Positions 34,355-42,938 of a DNA stretch of 64,000 nt are shown piece after piece. Origin of the DNA: Nocardioides silvaticus (lineage in GTDB: Bacteria > Actinomycetota > Actinomycetes > Propionibacteriales > Nocardioidaceae). A program made the translations under genes and the position numbers. Positions within the stretch are counted from its first letter, which is position 1; each line of letters starts with the position of its first letter. The notes below the pieces were generated by a model, which was not told the origin of the DNA, ran no database searches, and saw only the letters and a list, made by a program, of their open reading frames with translations. Where the stretch lies: contig NZ_QGDD01000001.1 in the NCBI RefSeq assembly GCF_003160695.1, positions 620,001-684,000 on the forward strand. Reading direction: 5' to 3'.

Positions 34355-35290
34355 ATGGCCCGCGCCGACGGCTCCGGTCGTGCGCCGGTCCGGGTGATCT
34401 ACCTGACGGGCACCGGCCGCAGTGGCTCGACCCTGCTCGGAAACGCCGTCGGGAGCCTCCCCGGCGCCATCAGCGTGGGCGAGGTCCGGTTCCTGCTGCG
34501 GCGCGGTCTCGCCGAAGGCGGCCGCTGCGGCTGCCGCGAGCTGGTGACCGACTGCCCGGTGTGGCGTCCTGCCCTGGAGAAGACGTTCGGCGCGGTGCCG
34601 GGGCCCGAGGAGGTGCGCCGGATGGACGCGACCCTCACCGCGCTGACCCGCCGTCGCCGGGTCCGGTGGTGGGCCGCCGGTGGCACCAGCCCGGAGGCGG
34701 AGGAGATGGGCGACCTGCACGGTCGGCTGCTCGCGAACCTGGCCGAGACGAGCGGCGCGACGACCATCGTCGACTCCTCGAAGATCGCCACGTTCGGTGC
34801 GCTGCTGAGCCGCAGCCCGCTGCTCGACGTACGTCCGGTGCACCTGGTGCGCGACCCGCGCGCCGTGGCCTACTCCTGGCAGCGCGAGGTCGCCTCGCAG
34901 GCCGTCGAGGGCTATGACGGCGAGATGGAGAGGTTCCACGCCGGCAAGGCGGCGGCGATGTGGCTGCACTCCACGATCAGCGTCGGTACGACGTTCTCGC
35001 GGCGCGGCAGGTCCGTCCTCGACGTCCGCTACGAGGACTTCGTCAGCGATCCCGCAGCCGTCCTGCGCCGGATCGCGGAGTTCGCCGGCCTCCCGGCCGA
35101 CACCGGATTCGTGCGCGACGGCGCGCTGGACCTCAGCACGTCGCACGCGGTCGCCGGCAACCCCAACCGGATGCGCTCCGGCCCGGTCTCGCTCCGTGCC
35201 GACACGGCGTGGAAGTCGGAGCTCAGGACCCGTGACCGGCTGGTCGTCTCTGCCGTCACCACCACGCACCGGCGGGCCCATGGCTACTGA
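34355..35290 (+). CDS. Sulfotransferase family protein
   Basis: A 311-residue PAPS-type sulfotransferase. The 5'-phosphosulfate loop is TGTGRSGSTLLGNAVG near residues 18-33, and the 3'-phosphate-binding segment is VHLVRDPRAVAYSWQRE. VLDVRYEDFVSDPAAVLRRI is the conserved downstream element. A cysteine-rich patch CGCRELVTDC is unusual. A GGGGGGCAGG site precedes the ATG. It overlaps the O-antigen ligase-like gene by 11 bp, placing sulfation in the glycan cluster. The acceptor is unknown. Confidence 0.85.
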   Translation: MARADGSGRAPVRVIYLTGTGRSGSTLLGNAVGSLPGAISVGEVRFLLRRGLAEGGRCGCRELVTDCPVWRPALEKTFGAVPGPEEVRRMDATLTALTRRRRVRWWAAGGTSPEAEEMGDLHGRLLANLAETSGATTIVDSSKIATFGALLSRSPLLDVRPVHLVRDPRAVAYSWQREVASQAVEGYDGEMERFHAGKAAAMWLHSTISVGTTFSRRGRSVLDVRYEDFVSDPAAVLRRIAEFAGLPADTGFVRDGALDLSTSHAVAGNPNRMRSGPVSLRADTAWKSELRTRDRLVVSAVTTTHRRAHGY

Positions 35291-36707
35291 GCAGGCCGCC
35301 CCCGCGACGCCGACCCGGAGCCGGGCCGGTGTCATCACCCTGCTCGTGGCGCTCGCCGTGGCCGCCCTGGCCGGCCTGGTGTCGGGCCTCGGAGAGCTGA
35401 AGACCGCCGCGATCATCGTGCTCGGCCTGACGCTGGGTGCCGCCGCGGCCGCGGTGGCACGCCGTTCCTTCGCGTGGTTCATCTCCGCGGCCCTGGTGCT
35501 GCGACCGGTCGCGGACCTGACCGCGGGCGACGGCGTCGGGATCCCCGAGGTGATGGGCGTCGGGGTGCTGGTCATCTGCACCGGCTGGCTGGTGATCCAC
35601 CGCGCGGAGCTGGCACCCCGTCTCCGCGAGCCGTTGACGCTCCCCGTGCTCGGCCTGGTCGCGGTGGCCTGCCTGTCGACGCTGAGCAGCCCGCTCCCGA
35701 TGGAGTCGTTGCCGACCGCGACCGGCATCGCGGCCGGGGCCGTGGTCTACTTGGTGCTCGTCGTGCTGCTCACGACCGGGCGGATGTCGGTGGTCCACCT
35801 CATCGGCACCCTGGCCACGAGTGCGGTGGTGCCGGTGCTGTTCCCGCTGATGGGCCTGCTCGGCGTCACCGTCAGCCACGAGAAGGACGGCATCGCCGCG
35901 CTCAAGTCGGTGTTCTTCCTGTCCAACAACTTCGGGCACTTCCTGGTGCCGTTCATCCTCGTCGCGTTCTCGATGGCCACCAAGGCCCGGGGACGGGCCC
36001 GGCTCGCGCTCTACGTCGTCGCGCTCGCTCTCACCGTCGAGCTGATCGAGACCGAGACCCGCGGAGCCTGGATCGCCGCATTGGTGGGGGTCCTGGTCGT
36101 CGGCGCGGTCCTCGACCGACGGCTGCTGGTCGGCGCGCTGGTGGCGCCGCTGCTGCTCGTCGCGGCCGTCCCGTCGGTGACGGAGCGGGTGACCTCGACG
36201 CTGCCCGACCCGGCCGACACCCGCACGGAGAGCTCGCTGACGTGGCGGTTCGAGCACTGGGTCGACGTGCTTCCGATGGTCGAGGAGTCGCCCGTCACCG
36301 GCGTGGGGCTCGACGAGACCCAGCGCCGCACCGGCAAGCAGCCCCACAACGACTTCCTGCTCGTCCTCGTCGAGATGGGCGTGGTCGGCATCCTCGTCTA
36401 CCTCTGGTTCCTCGGCGCCGCGATCCGCACCGGGTTCCGCGCCACGCGCCGCGTGATCGACCCACGACTACCCGTCGAGCCCGTCGTCCAGGGCGTCACG
36501 GTGGCGCTGTTCGGCTACGCGATCGCGTTCCCCGTCGCCTCGCTGGGCGAGAACCTGCTCGAGAACGTCACGACGCTCTGGGTCGTGCTGCCCGCGCTCG
36601 CCGCGGTCTCCTGGGTCGCCCACGCGCAGCGGCTGGCGCTGACCCGCGCCCGGCGCACGCCCGGCGCTCTGCGTGCCCGTCTCTCGCAAAGGCTGGTGTC
36701 CTCATGA
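35280..36707 (+). CDS. O-antigen ligase/Wzy-type membrane protein
   Basis: A 475-residue membrane protein with about 11-12 helices. The Wzy_C region has ETRGAWIAALVGVLVVGA, a large outside loop (SLTWRFEHWVDVLPMVEESP, VTGVGLDETQ), then HNDFLLVLVEMGVVGILVYL, the conserved HN...E.G signature of ligases and polymerases. The ATG at 35280 overlaps the sulfotransferase end, and the stop overlaps the next sulfotransferase start by 4 bp. It would polymerise or ligate lipid-linked glycan at the outer face of the membrane. Confidence 0.85.
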   Translation: MATEQAAPATPTRSRAGVITLLVALAVAALAGLVSGLGELKTAAIIVLGLTLGAAAAAVARRSFAWFISAALVLRPVADLTAGDGVGIPEVMGVGVLVICTGWLVIHRAELAPRLREPLTLPVLGLVAVACLSTLSSPLPMESLPTATGIAAGAVVYLVLVVLLTTGRMSVVHLIGTLATSAVVPVLFPLMGLLGVTVSHEKDGIAALKSVFFLSNNFGHFLVPFILVAFSMATKARGRARLALYVVALALTVELIETETRGAWIAALVGVLVVGAVLDRRLLVGALVAPLLLVAAVPSVTERVTSTLPDPADTRTESSLTWRFEHWVDVLPMVEESPVTGVGLDETQRRTGKQPHNDFLLVLVEMGVVGILVYLWFLGAAIRTGFRATRRVIDPRLPVEPVVQGVTVALFGYAIAFPVASLGENLLENVTTLWVVLPALAAVSWVAHAQRLALTRARRTPGALRARLSQRLVSS

Positions 36708-37555
36708 GCGGCTCGACGCTCCTCGCGCCGCGGCACCGTCGTGCGCTGCACCTGGTACGCCGCGCCGGCTACCGGCTGCGTCCCGGACCGCGCGAGCTCC
36801 CGACGTACTTCATCGTGGGCGCCAAGCGCGCCGGCACCACCTCGCTCGACGAGTACATCAACGCGCACCCGCTGGTGCTGCGCGGGCTGGTGGAGAAGGG
36901 CTGCCGCTACTACGACGTCAACTACCACCGCGGTCCGGACTGGTTCCGCCAGCAGCTGCTGCCCGTGGCCGAGGTCGACCGGCTCGAGCGCAAGCTCGGC
37001 GCGCGGCCGATCATCGGCGAGTCCAGCCCCTACTACGCCTACCACCCCGAGTCGCCCGGCCGGATCGCCAAGGACGTGCCGGGCGCGCGACTGATCCTCG
37101 TGCTCCGCGACCCGGTGGAACGGGCGTGGTCGCACTACCGCTACGAGGTGGCGCGGGGGTTCGAGACGCTCGACTGGGCCGAGGCGTTCGCCAGGGAGAC
37201 CGAGCGGCTAGCGGACCCCGACGAGCAGCGCCGTGCCCACGCTCATCGCCACTTCAGCTACGCCGACCGCAGCCGGTACGCCGAGCAGCTGGTCCGGCTG
37301 CGAGCGGCGTTCGACCCCGAGCAGGTGCTGGTGGTCGAGAGCGAGCGGCTCTTCAGCGAGCCGCAGGCCACGATGGTGCGCGTGTTCGCACATCTCTCAC
37401 TGGAGCCGGTGCATCGCGCGTCGTACGAGACGTTCAAGGGACAGGCGGCCAGCGAGGTGCCTGCCGAGGCGGCTGCGGTGATCCGCCGGGCCGTTGCCGA
37501 CGACGTCGCGCGGCTGGCCGAGCTGCTCGACCAGCCGCCGTCATGGGCTGACTGA
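36704..37555 (+). CDS. Sulfotransferase domain protein
   Basis: A 283-residue PAPS-dependent sulfotransferase of the heparan-sulfate-type branch. The 5'-PSB loop is FIVGAKRAGTTSLDEYINAH at about 36-55, followed by IIGESSPYYAYHP. The 3'-phosphate site is LILVLRDPVERAWSHYRYE, and the C-terminal ERLFSEPQATMVRVFAHL is typical. The ATG at 36704 overlaps the ligase stop (ATGA). Its 3' end overlaps the convergent flippase gene by 15 bp. Heparan-type enzymes act on sugars, which fits a glycan acceptor. Confidence 0.88.
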   Translation: MSGSTLLAPRHRRALHLVRRAGYRLRPGPRELPTYFIVGAKRAGTTSLDEYINAHPLVLRGLVEKGCRYYDVNYHRGPDWFRQQLLPVAEVDRLERKLGARPIIGESSPYYAYHPESPGRIAKDVPGARLILVLRDPVERAWSHYRYEVARGFETLDWAEAFARETERLADPDEQRRAHAHRHFSYADRSRYAEQLVRLRAAFDPEQVLVVESERLFSEPQATMVRVFAHLSLEPVHRASYETFKGQAASEVPAEAAAVIRRAVADDVARLAELLDQPPSWAD

Positions 37556-39787
37556 CCCTGCGGGCACCGCCGCGTCGCTCGGCCAGAGCCGGGCCTCGGG
37601 CCACTGCTCGAGGTGGGCGCGGTTCGCGGGCAGCGCGAGCTCGTCGAGCAGCTCCGACCAGGTCGTGACGACGCGGCCCGGCGGGCACAGCCCCCGGGCG
37701 AGGAACGCGACGGCCTCGGCCTCCGACTGCCCGAGCGCGTCCCGCATCGTCGCTGTATTGTGGCGCCGGTCGCCGTCGGGGTCGACGACGTACTGGTCGA
37801 CCTCGATGTGCGACTGACCCGACCGCACCAGCAGGGCCAGCCGGTGGTTGCCGTCGACCGGCACCCACCGGTCCTCGGCCAGGGAGCGGCCGCCGACCAA
37901 CGTGTCGGCGGGGACCCGAGCCACCGTGATGGGGTGCTGGTTGTCGAAGCCGCGGGCCTCGAAGCTCTCGAAGAGGTGCGTCGCGCGCGACACCGCCTGG
38001 CGGAACAGGGTGTCCTGCTCCTGCTCGGACACGCCCGCCAGGCCAAGCCCGGGCACGACGATCGTGCGGAACCACACCCCGTAGGGGCTCCGGGTCGCGA
38101 GCTCGAAGAACTCCTCGGTGTCGAGGATGTCGCGATGGTCGGCAGCGAGGTCGAAGATCGACATCCGCGCCAGGATGTCCGCGCGGTGCGGGCTGAGCAG
38201 CCGGTCGACGGGGATCCGCTCGGTGCCGGGACGAAGCCGGCGAACCCGCCAGCGGTTGACCCACCGGCGCAGCACCGGCACCCGCACGCTGAGCTCGCGA
38301 CGCGCGCGTACGGCGGCCGACCGGACCGCCTTCCGCTCCGCGGGCACCAGCCCGGCCCTGAGCACGATCGCCGGGTAGACCAGCACGACGACGAGACCCG
38401 CGACGACGAGGTCGAGCAGGTCCGGGAGGTCGGTGGCCCACAGCAGCGCCCGGACGAGGAGGAAGGCAACGGCTGCGGCGGCGATCGAGACCAGGTGCGG
38501 GCGGCGCAGCGGCCACTCGTGGGTCACGAGCCGCCGGGCGACGGCGATGCGGACGAGTCCCGGCACCAGCAGCGTCAGCGTCCAGGCCACGGCCGCGCCG
38601 GCGATCCCGAACGGCGGGATCAGCGCGAGGTTCAGCACGATGTTACCGACCAGCGCGCTGAGGTTGATGACCATGTTGAGGCGGTTGCGGCCGATCTGGT
38701 TGAGCAGCACGGCGGACGGGGCGGCGAGCGACTCGACGAGCGCGCCGCCGCTGAGGATGAGCACCACCGCGACGCCCTCGTGAAAGCCGGAGCCGAAGAT
38801 CGCGAGCACCGCGGCCGGGGCGGCGAACACCAGCGTCAGCGGGACGATCGACAGCCGCCAGGTCCAGCGCACGACGCCGCCGTAGCTGTCGCTCACCCGG
38901 TCCACCTCGCGGGTCTCCCAGTAGTGGGCGATCCGGGGCGCCATCGCCGCCGTCAGCGGGGTGATGACGATCATGCAGGCCAGCACCGCCCGGGTGGCCA
39001 CCTGGTAGACGCCGACGTCCTCGGCGGCTACGAGCGCACCGAGCAGCACCACGTCGACCCAGAGGATGCCCTGGGTCGCCATCGAGGCCACCCAGCTGAC
39101 GCCGGCGAAGCCCGCCAGCGCTCGCCACGGGTACGACGAGGGGCCGGCCGGGAGCGCCCGGACCCGGCGGGCGAGCGCTGCGGCACCGGCGAGCCCGCCG
39201 ATCGTGCTCGCCGCCAGCAACGAGCCGGCGAGACCCATCAGCCCCCACCCCGCGACGAGCGAGAGTGCGGCGAAACCGAGCCGGCACAACGGCTCCACGA
39301 TCATCCCGATCCGGGCGAACGCCCGCATCGACTGGAAGCCCTGGGTGCCGGCGAGGGTGACGTCCTGGAGCACCGCGAACGGCAGGCTCAGGGCGACCAC
39401 CCGCATCGGCCCGGTCATCGACGGCAGGCCGAACACGTCCTCGGACAGCACCGGTGCCAGCAGGGCGAGCACCGCACCGGCGACCACGGCTGTCGCGACC
39501 GGCGCGCCGACACCGATCCGGGCGGCGCCGCGCAGCCCCGCGTGGTCGGACCGGGCGCGGCTCGCCGCCACGAACTTCGTCATCGCGATCCGCATGCCCA
39601 GCCCGCAGACCAGCGCGATGATCGCCCGCAACGCGAACAGGATGGCGAACGCGCCGAGCAGTGCCTCACCGGAGAGGCGCGCGACCAGCAGCGCCACGAG
39701 CAGGGTCGCGGCGTTGCTGATCACGGCACCGACGATGCTGCGCCGTCCATCGACGGCGAGGCTGCCGGTCCCCGGCTGCTTGGTCAC
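37541..39787 (-). CDS. Wzx-like flippase fused to a soluble C-terminal ParB-like domain
   Basis: A 748-residue protein. Residues about 1-445 are a polysaccharide flippase of the MATE/Wzx type, with many membrane helices (SNAATLLVALLVARLSGEAL at the start) and ILWVDVVLLGALVAAEDVGV in the middle. Two more helices precede a basic linker (VLRRWVNRWRVRRLRPGTER). About 230 soluble residues follow, with VARVPADTLVGG and WVPVDGNHRLALLVRSGQ near 640-650, the D-G-x-H-R pattern of ParB/Srx-fold domains. Normal flippases end near 450-500 residues. The GTG at 39787 overlaps the delta-60 gene's stop. The flippase part should move lipid-linked glycan across the membrane; the role of the cytoplasmic domain is unknown. 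Confidence 0.75.
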   Translation of the reverse strand: MTKQPGTGSLAVDGRRSIVGAVISNAATLLVALLVARLSGEALLGAFAILFALRAIIALVCGLGMRIAMTKFVAASRARSDHAGLRGAARIGVGAPVATAVVAGAVLALLAPVLSEDVFGLPSMTGPMRVVALSLPFAVLQDVTLAGTQGFQSMRAFARIGMIVEPLCRLGFAALSLVAGWGLMGLAGSLLAASTIGGLAGAAALARRVRALPAGPSSYPWRALAGFAGVSWVASMATQGILWVDVVLLGALVAAEDVGVYQVATRAVLACMIVITPLTAAMAPRIAHYWETREVDRVSDSYGGVVRWTWRLSIVPLTLVFAAPAAVLAIFGSGFHEGVAVVLILSGGALVESLAAPSAVLLNQIGRNRLNMVINLSALVGNIVLNLALIPPFGIAGAAVAWTLTLLVPGLVRIAVARRLVTHEWPLRRPHLVSIAAAAVAFLLVRALLWATDLPDLLDLVVAGLVVVLVYPAIVLRAGLVPAERKAVRSAAVRARRELSVRVPVLRRWVNRWRVRRLRPGTERIPVDRLLSPHRADILARMSIFDLAADHRDILDTEEFFELATRSPYGVWFRTIVVPGLGLAGVSEQEQDTLFRQAVSRATHLFESFEARGFDNQHPITVARVPADTLVGGRSLAEDRWVPVDGNHRLALLVRSGQSHIEVDQYVVDPDGDRRHNTATMRDALGQSEAEAVAFLARGLCPPGRVVTTWSELLDELALPANRAHLEQWPEARLWPSDAAVPAGSVSP

Positions 39788-41736
39788 TTGGTCGCCCAGA
39801 GCCCCGTCATCGACGACCACGGGATGCCCGAGCTGCCGCTGTCGACCAGCGTGCGGGAGCCCCAGTCGGGCGTGCCGTTCGGAGCGTGGAACCGGTAGAG
39901 CCGGTTGTCGCTCCACGCCGCGTACAGGTAGTCACCGATGAACTCCAGGGCGCGGGCACCGCTCCAGTCGCTGGTGGAGGCGAGGTGCTCGAACCCGCCG
40001 AGGATCCCGCTCTCGAGCGAGTGGCCGCGGTAGTAGAGAGCGTTGCTGCCGCTCTTGGTGTAGTAGACGCGGCCGTTCTTGAACGCTGCGGTGCGGGTCT
40101 CGGCGACGCCGTACGGCTGGTCGTAGGGCGTGATGTTGTGCGAGGTGTCGACGTAGCCCACGGAGGAGGACAGGTTGGTCGCCGAGCTGCCGATCGTGGT
40201 GCCGGTGAACTCGCGCGAGTAGAACGCCTGCGACGGGCCGAAGTAGTTCAGCCGGCCGTGCTGGACGAAGCCGTCGCGGGTCCCGGACCAGCTGACCGGC
40301 GTCGAGACCGTCGACCGCGGTCCGAAGCTGCTGCCGTTGAACGTCATCGTCGTCAGGCTGCTGCCGCTCGTCGTGTAGAAGAGCTGCACCGGGAGCTCGA
40401 CGTCCTGTGGCGCGGGGTTGGTGGTGCCGCCCGCGGTCGGGAGGACAGCGAGCCGCTGCCGCAGCAGTCCGTCGAACTGCGTCGTGTCGTGGCCGACCAT
40501 CAGGTAGTCGTCGGTCGCCAGGAACGCCTCGACACCGCGACCGCGGTCCCGGCCCGGGTTCCACGAGAGCGGGACGCCCGAGTAGGGGTCGAGCGCCGCG
40601 ATGCCGTAGCGCACCACCGAGCCCGGCCCGTCGCTGTCGCCGCCGGGCGAGGGGCGCGGGTTGTTGGTCCACCGCTGGTGGCCGCCGACGTAGACGGCGG
40701 ACTCCGTGATCTCGACCGCCCAGAACGTGTCGCCGCCGGTGTGGTTGACCCAGGTCGGCTGGAGTCCGGAGCCGGTCTGTCCCGGCGGGAGCTCCCAGCG
40801 GGCGGCGCTGTCGCACATCGTGTCGTAGGCGATGTAGGCGCCGGTCGTGTTGACCACGAAGTACTTGCTGTCCGGGGAGATGTCGATGCCCCGGATGTAG
40901 GTGTCGTTGTAGACCGACGCGCACTGTCGCTGGTAGCGGTCGGTCGCCCACGGCGCGACCACCGGGCTGGAACCGGAGATGTCGATGACCGCGACCTGGT
41001 GGCGGACCTCGCCGCCGACCCGCCCGAAGCTGCCGCCGATCACGAGCCACCGGCGGTCCGCGGACACGTCGAGCTCCTGGACGTAGGGGCTGACCGAGCT
41101 GCGCGGGTCGGCCACCTGCATGTCGAACGAGGTGTCGAGCGCACCCGTCGTCGCGTTGACCGCGGCGAGCCCCCGCACCGGCACCTGGTTGATCCTGCCG
41201 AACTTGCCACCCAGGATCAGGCGGTTGCCGACCAGCGCGAAGTCCTTGACCGTCGAGCCGGCGACCACGTTGAAGCTGGTGTCCAGGCTGCCGTCGAGCC
41301 GCAGCTTCGCCACCCGCACGGCCTTCTGCCCGTTGACGGTGGTGAAGTTGCCGGCGATGAGGATCGACTTGCCGTCGGGGGTGTACGTCGCCGCCTCGAC
41401 GTCGCCGTTGATGTCGGGCGTGAACGAGGTGTCGATCGCTCCGGTGTTGGAGTTGAACCGGAACAGGCGCGGCTGCTCCCACTTGGGCTGGCTCGAGTTG
41501 CCGACGCGCACCGTGGTGAAGGTGCCGCCCACCACCACGTTCGGGCCTGAGCTGGTGATCGTGTAGACGCGGCCGTCCATGATCCGCGGCTGCTTCTTGT
41601 CCGGGTGCGGTGACACCACGACGTTCTGCTCGGCCGGCGCGGGCGAGCCCGACCCCACCACGAGGCCGGCAGCGACGGTGGAGGCGAGAAGGACGGCCGC
41701 GAACACGCGCCGGCCCCGTCGGTGCTGCTGCTTCAT
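39784..41736 (-). CDS. Secreted delta-60 repeat beta-propeller protein, copy A
   Basis: A 650-residue secreted protein. The signal peptide ends about SPAPA (residue 35). Delta-60 repeats follow (IDTSFTPDINGDVEA, LDGSLDTSFNV, LDTSFDMQVADPRS), then a conserved centre (PTWVNHTGGDTFWAVEI, GGHQRWTNNPRPSP) and a C-terminal propeller half (DGFVQHGRLNYFGPSQAFYS, SLESGILGGFEHL). The ATG at 41736 has AAGGAAAG and overlaps the glycosyltransferase stop; the gene's own stop overlaps the flippase start. It is thus embedded and translated inside the polysaccharide operon. Paralogue of the gene at 45143. Likely a cell-surface glycan-associated protein. Confidence 0.82.
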   Translation of the reverse strand: MKQQHRRGRRVFAAVLLASTVAAGLVVGSGSPAPAEQNVVVSPHPDKKQPRIMDGRVYTITSSGPNVVVGGTFTTVRVGNSSQPKWEQPRLFRFNSNTGAIDTSFTPDINGDVEAATYTPDGKSILIAGNFTTVNGQKAVRVAKLRLDGSLDTSFNVVAGSTVKDFALVGNRLILGGKFGRINQVPVRGLAAVNATTGALDTSFDMQVADPRSSVSPYVQELDVSADRRWLVIGGSFGRVGGEVRHQVAVIDISGSSPVVAPWATDRYQRQCASVYNDTYIRGIDISPDSKYFVVNTTGAYIAYDTMCDSAARWELPPGQTGSGLQPTWVNHTGGDTFWAVEITESAVYVGGHQRWTNNPRPSPGGDSDGPGSVVRYGIAALDPYSGVPLSWNPGRDRGRGVEAFLATDDYLMVGHDTTQFDGLLRQRLAVLPTAGGTTNPAPQDVELPVQLFYTTSGSSLTTMTFNGSSFGPRSTVSTPVSWSGTRDGFVQHGRLNYFGPSQAFYSREFTGTTIGSSATNLSSSVGYVDTSHNITPYDQPYGVAETRTAAFKNGRVYYTKSGSNALYYRGHSLESGILGGFEHLASTSDWSGARALEFIGDYLYAAWSDNRLYRFHAPNGTPDWGSRTLVDSGSSGIPWSSMTGLWATK

Positions 41737-42938
41737 GCTGCGCTTTCCTTTGCGATCATCGGGTAGTCGAGGGGCACGGGCGTCCGGTGGACCTCGAACG
41801 TGGGGGTCAGGGGCGGGACGCTCTGTCCTGCGTAGACGGTCTCGAGCCGGTCGACGCAGGCGTCCCAGCTGTAGGCACGCGCCACGTAGCGGGCCTCCAG
41901 CCGGGCGGCACGCCGCTCGGACTCCGGGTCCTTCTCGCTCCACTGGAAGGCCTCGACCAAGCTGTCGAGGTCGCCCTCGGCGAACAGGCGGGCGCCGGTG
42001 CGGCTGCGGCCGATCACCTCGCGGTGCGGCGGGATGTCACTGGCGATGATCGGCCGGCCGCAGCCCATGGCCTCCAGCAGCGTGAGCGGGAGTCCCTCGA
42101 GGGCCGAGGGCTGGACGAACGAGCGGGCGTTGGTGAAGAGCTCGTCGAGCTCGTCCCCGTAGACGTAGCCGGGCATCACGATGCGGTCGTCGCGCGCGGC
42201 GAGGCGGTGCAGCTCCTCGACGTAGTCGTCGGTGTAGCTGGACCCGCCGACGATCACGAGCCGCTTGTCGGTGTCGAGCTCGCCGTACGCCTTGATGAGG
42301 AGGTCGGGCCGCTTCTCGGGCACCAGCCGGCCGACGAAGAGGGAGAAGTCGTCCTCGCCGAGACCGTACTTGGTCCGGATGATGTCGGCCGGACGCGCGG
42401 GCCGCGGCGTGACGCCGTTGACGATCGTGGCGCAGTCGCGGCCGTAGCGCACCCGGTAGTGGTCGGCCAGCGCCGAGGAGACCGTCACCGTCTCGTGCGG
42501 GACGCGGGCGCTCAGCCAGGTGGCGGCGTTGAGGATGGTCTGCGCGACCCTGCCCCACTTGGCGCGCTCGCCGTCGAGGCCGTGGATGGTCTGGACGACG
42601 CGCGCGCGGCCGAGGTAGCGCGGCAGCGGCGCGACCAGGCCGGGACCGACCGCGTGGTAGTGGACGACGTCGTAGCCGCCGGTCATCGCCACCGCTGTGG
42701 ACATCGCCGAGTGCGCGATGGCCTCCAGGCTGCGGCTGGGCACGGTGGGGATGCAGACCACGCGCATCCCGAGGTGCTCACGCACCCGCGTCTCGCCGAG
42801 GTACCTGCTCTGCGCGAAGACGGTCACCTCGTGACCCCGGTCGACCAGTCGCCGGCCGACCTCCTCGACGTGGCGCTCGACCCCTCCGAAGGTGGCCGGG
42901 ACACCCCGGGTGCCCAGCATCGCGATCCTAAGACCCAT
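41733..42938 (-). CDS. GT4 glycosyltransferase (DUF1972-like N-terminus)
   Basis: A 401-residue GT-B glycosyltransferase. The N-terminal lobe starts LRIAMLGTRGVPATFGGVER, the pattern of rhamnosyl/galactosyl-type GT4 enzymes. The donor-binding lobe has LFVGRLVPEKRPDLLIKAY and the EX7E element near SALEGLPLTLLEAMGCGRPI. It overlaps the upstream GT gene by 11 bp and the delta-60 gene by 4 bp. Cytoplasmic; adds a sugar to the lipid-linked repeat unit. Donor sugar not assignable. Confidence 0.9.
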   Translation of the reverse strand: MGLRIAMLGTRGVPATFGGVERHVEEVGRRLVDRGHEVTVFAQSRYLGETRVREHLGMRVVCIPTVPSRSLEAIAHSAMSTAVAMTGGYDVVHYHAVGPGLVAPLPRYLGRARVVQTIHGLDGERAKWGRVAQTILNAATWLSARVPHETVTVSSALADHYRVRYGRDCATIVNGVTPRPARPADIIRTKYGLGEDDFSLFVGRLVPEKRPDLLIKAYGELDTDKRLVIVGGSSYTDDYVEELHRLAARDDRIVMPGYVYGDELDELFTNARSFVQPSALEGLPLTLLEAMGCGRPIIASDIPPHREVIGRSRTGARLFAEGDLDSLVEAFQWSEKDPESERRAARLEARYVARAYSWDACVDRLETVYAGQSVPPLTPTFEVHRTPVPLDYPMIAKESAA

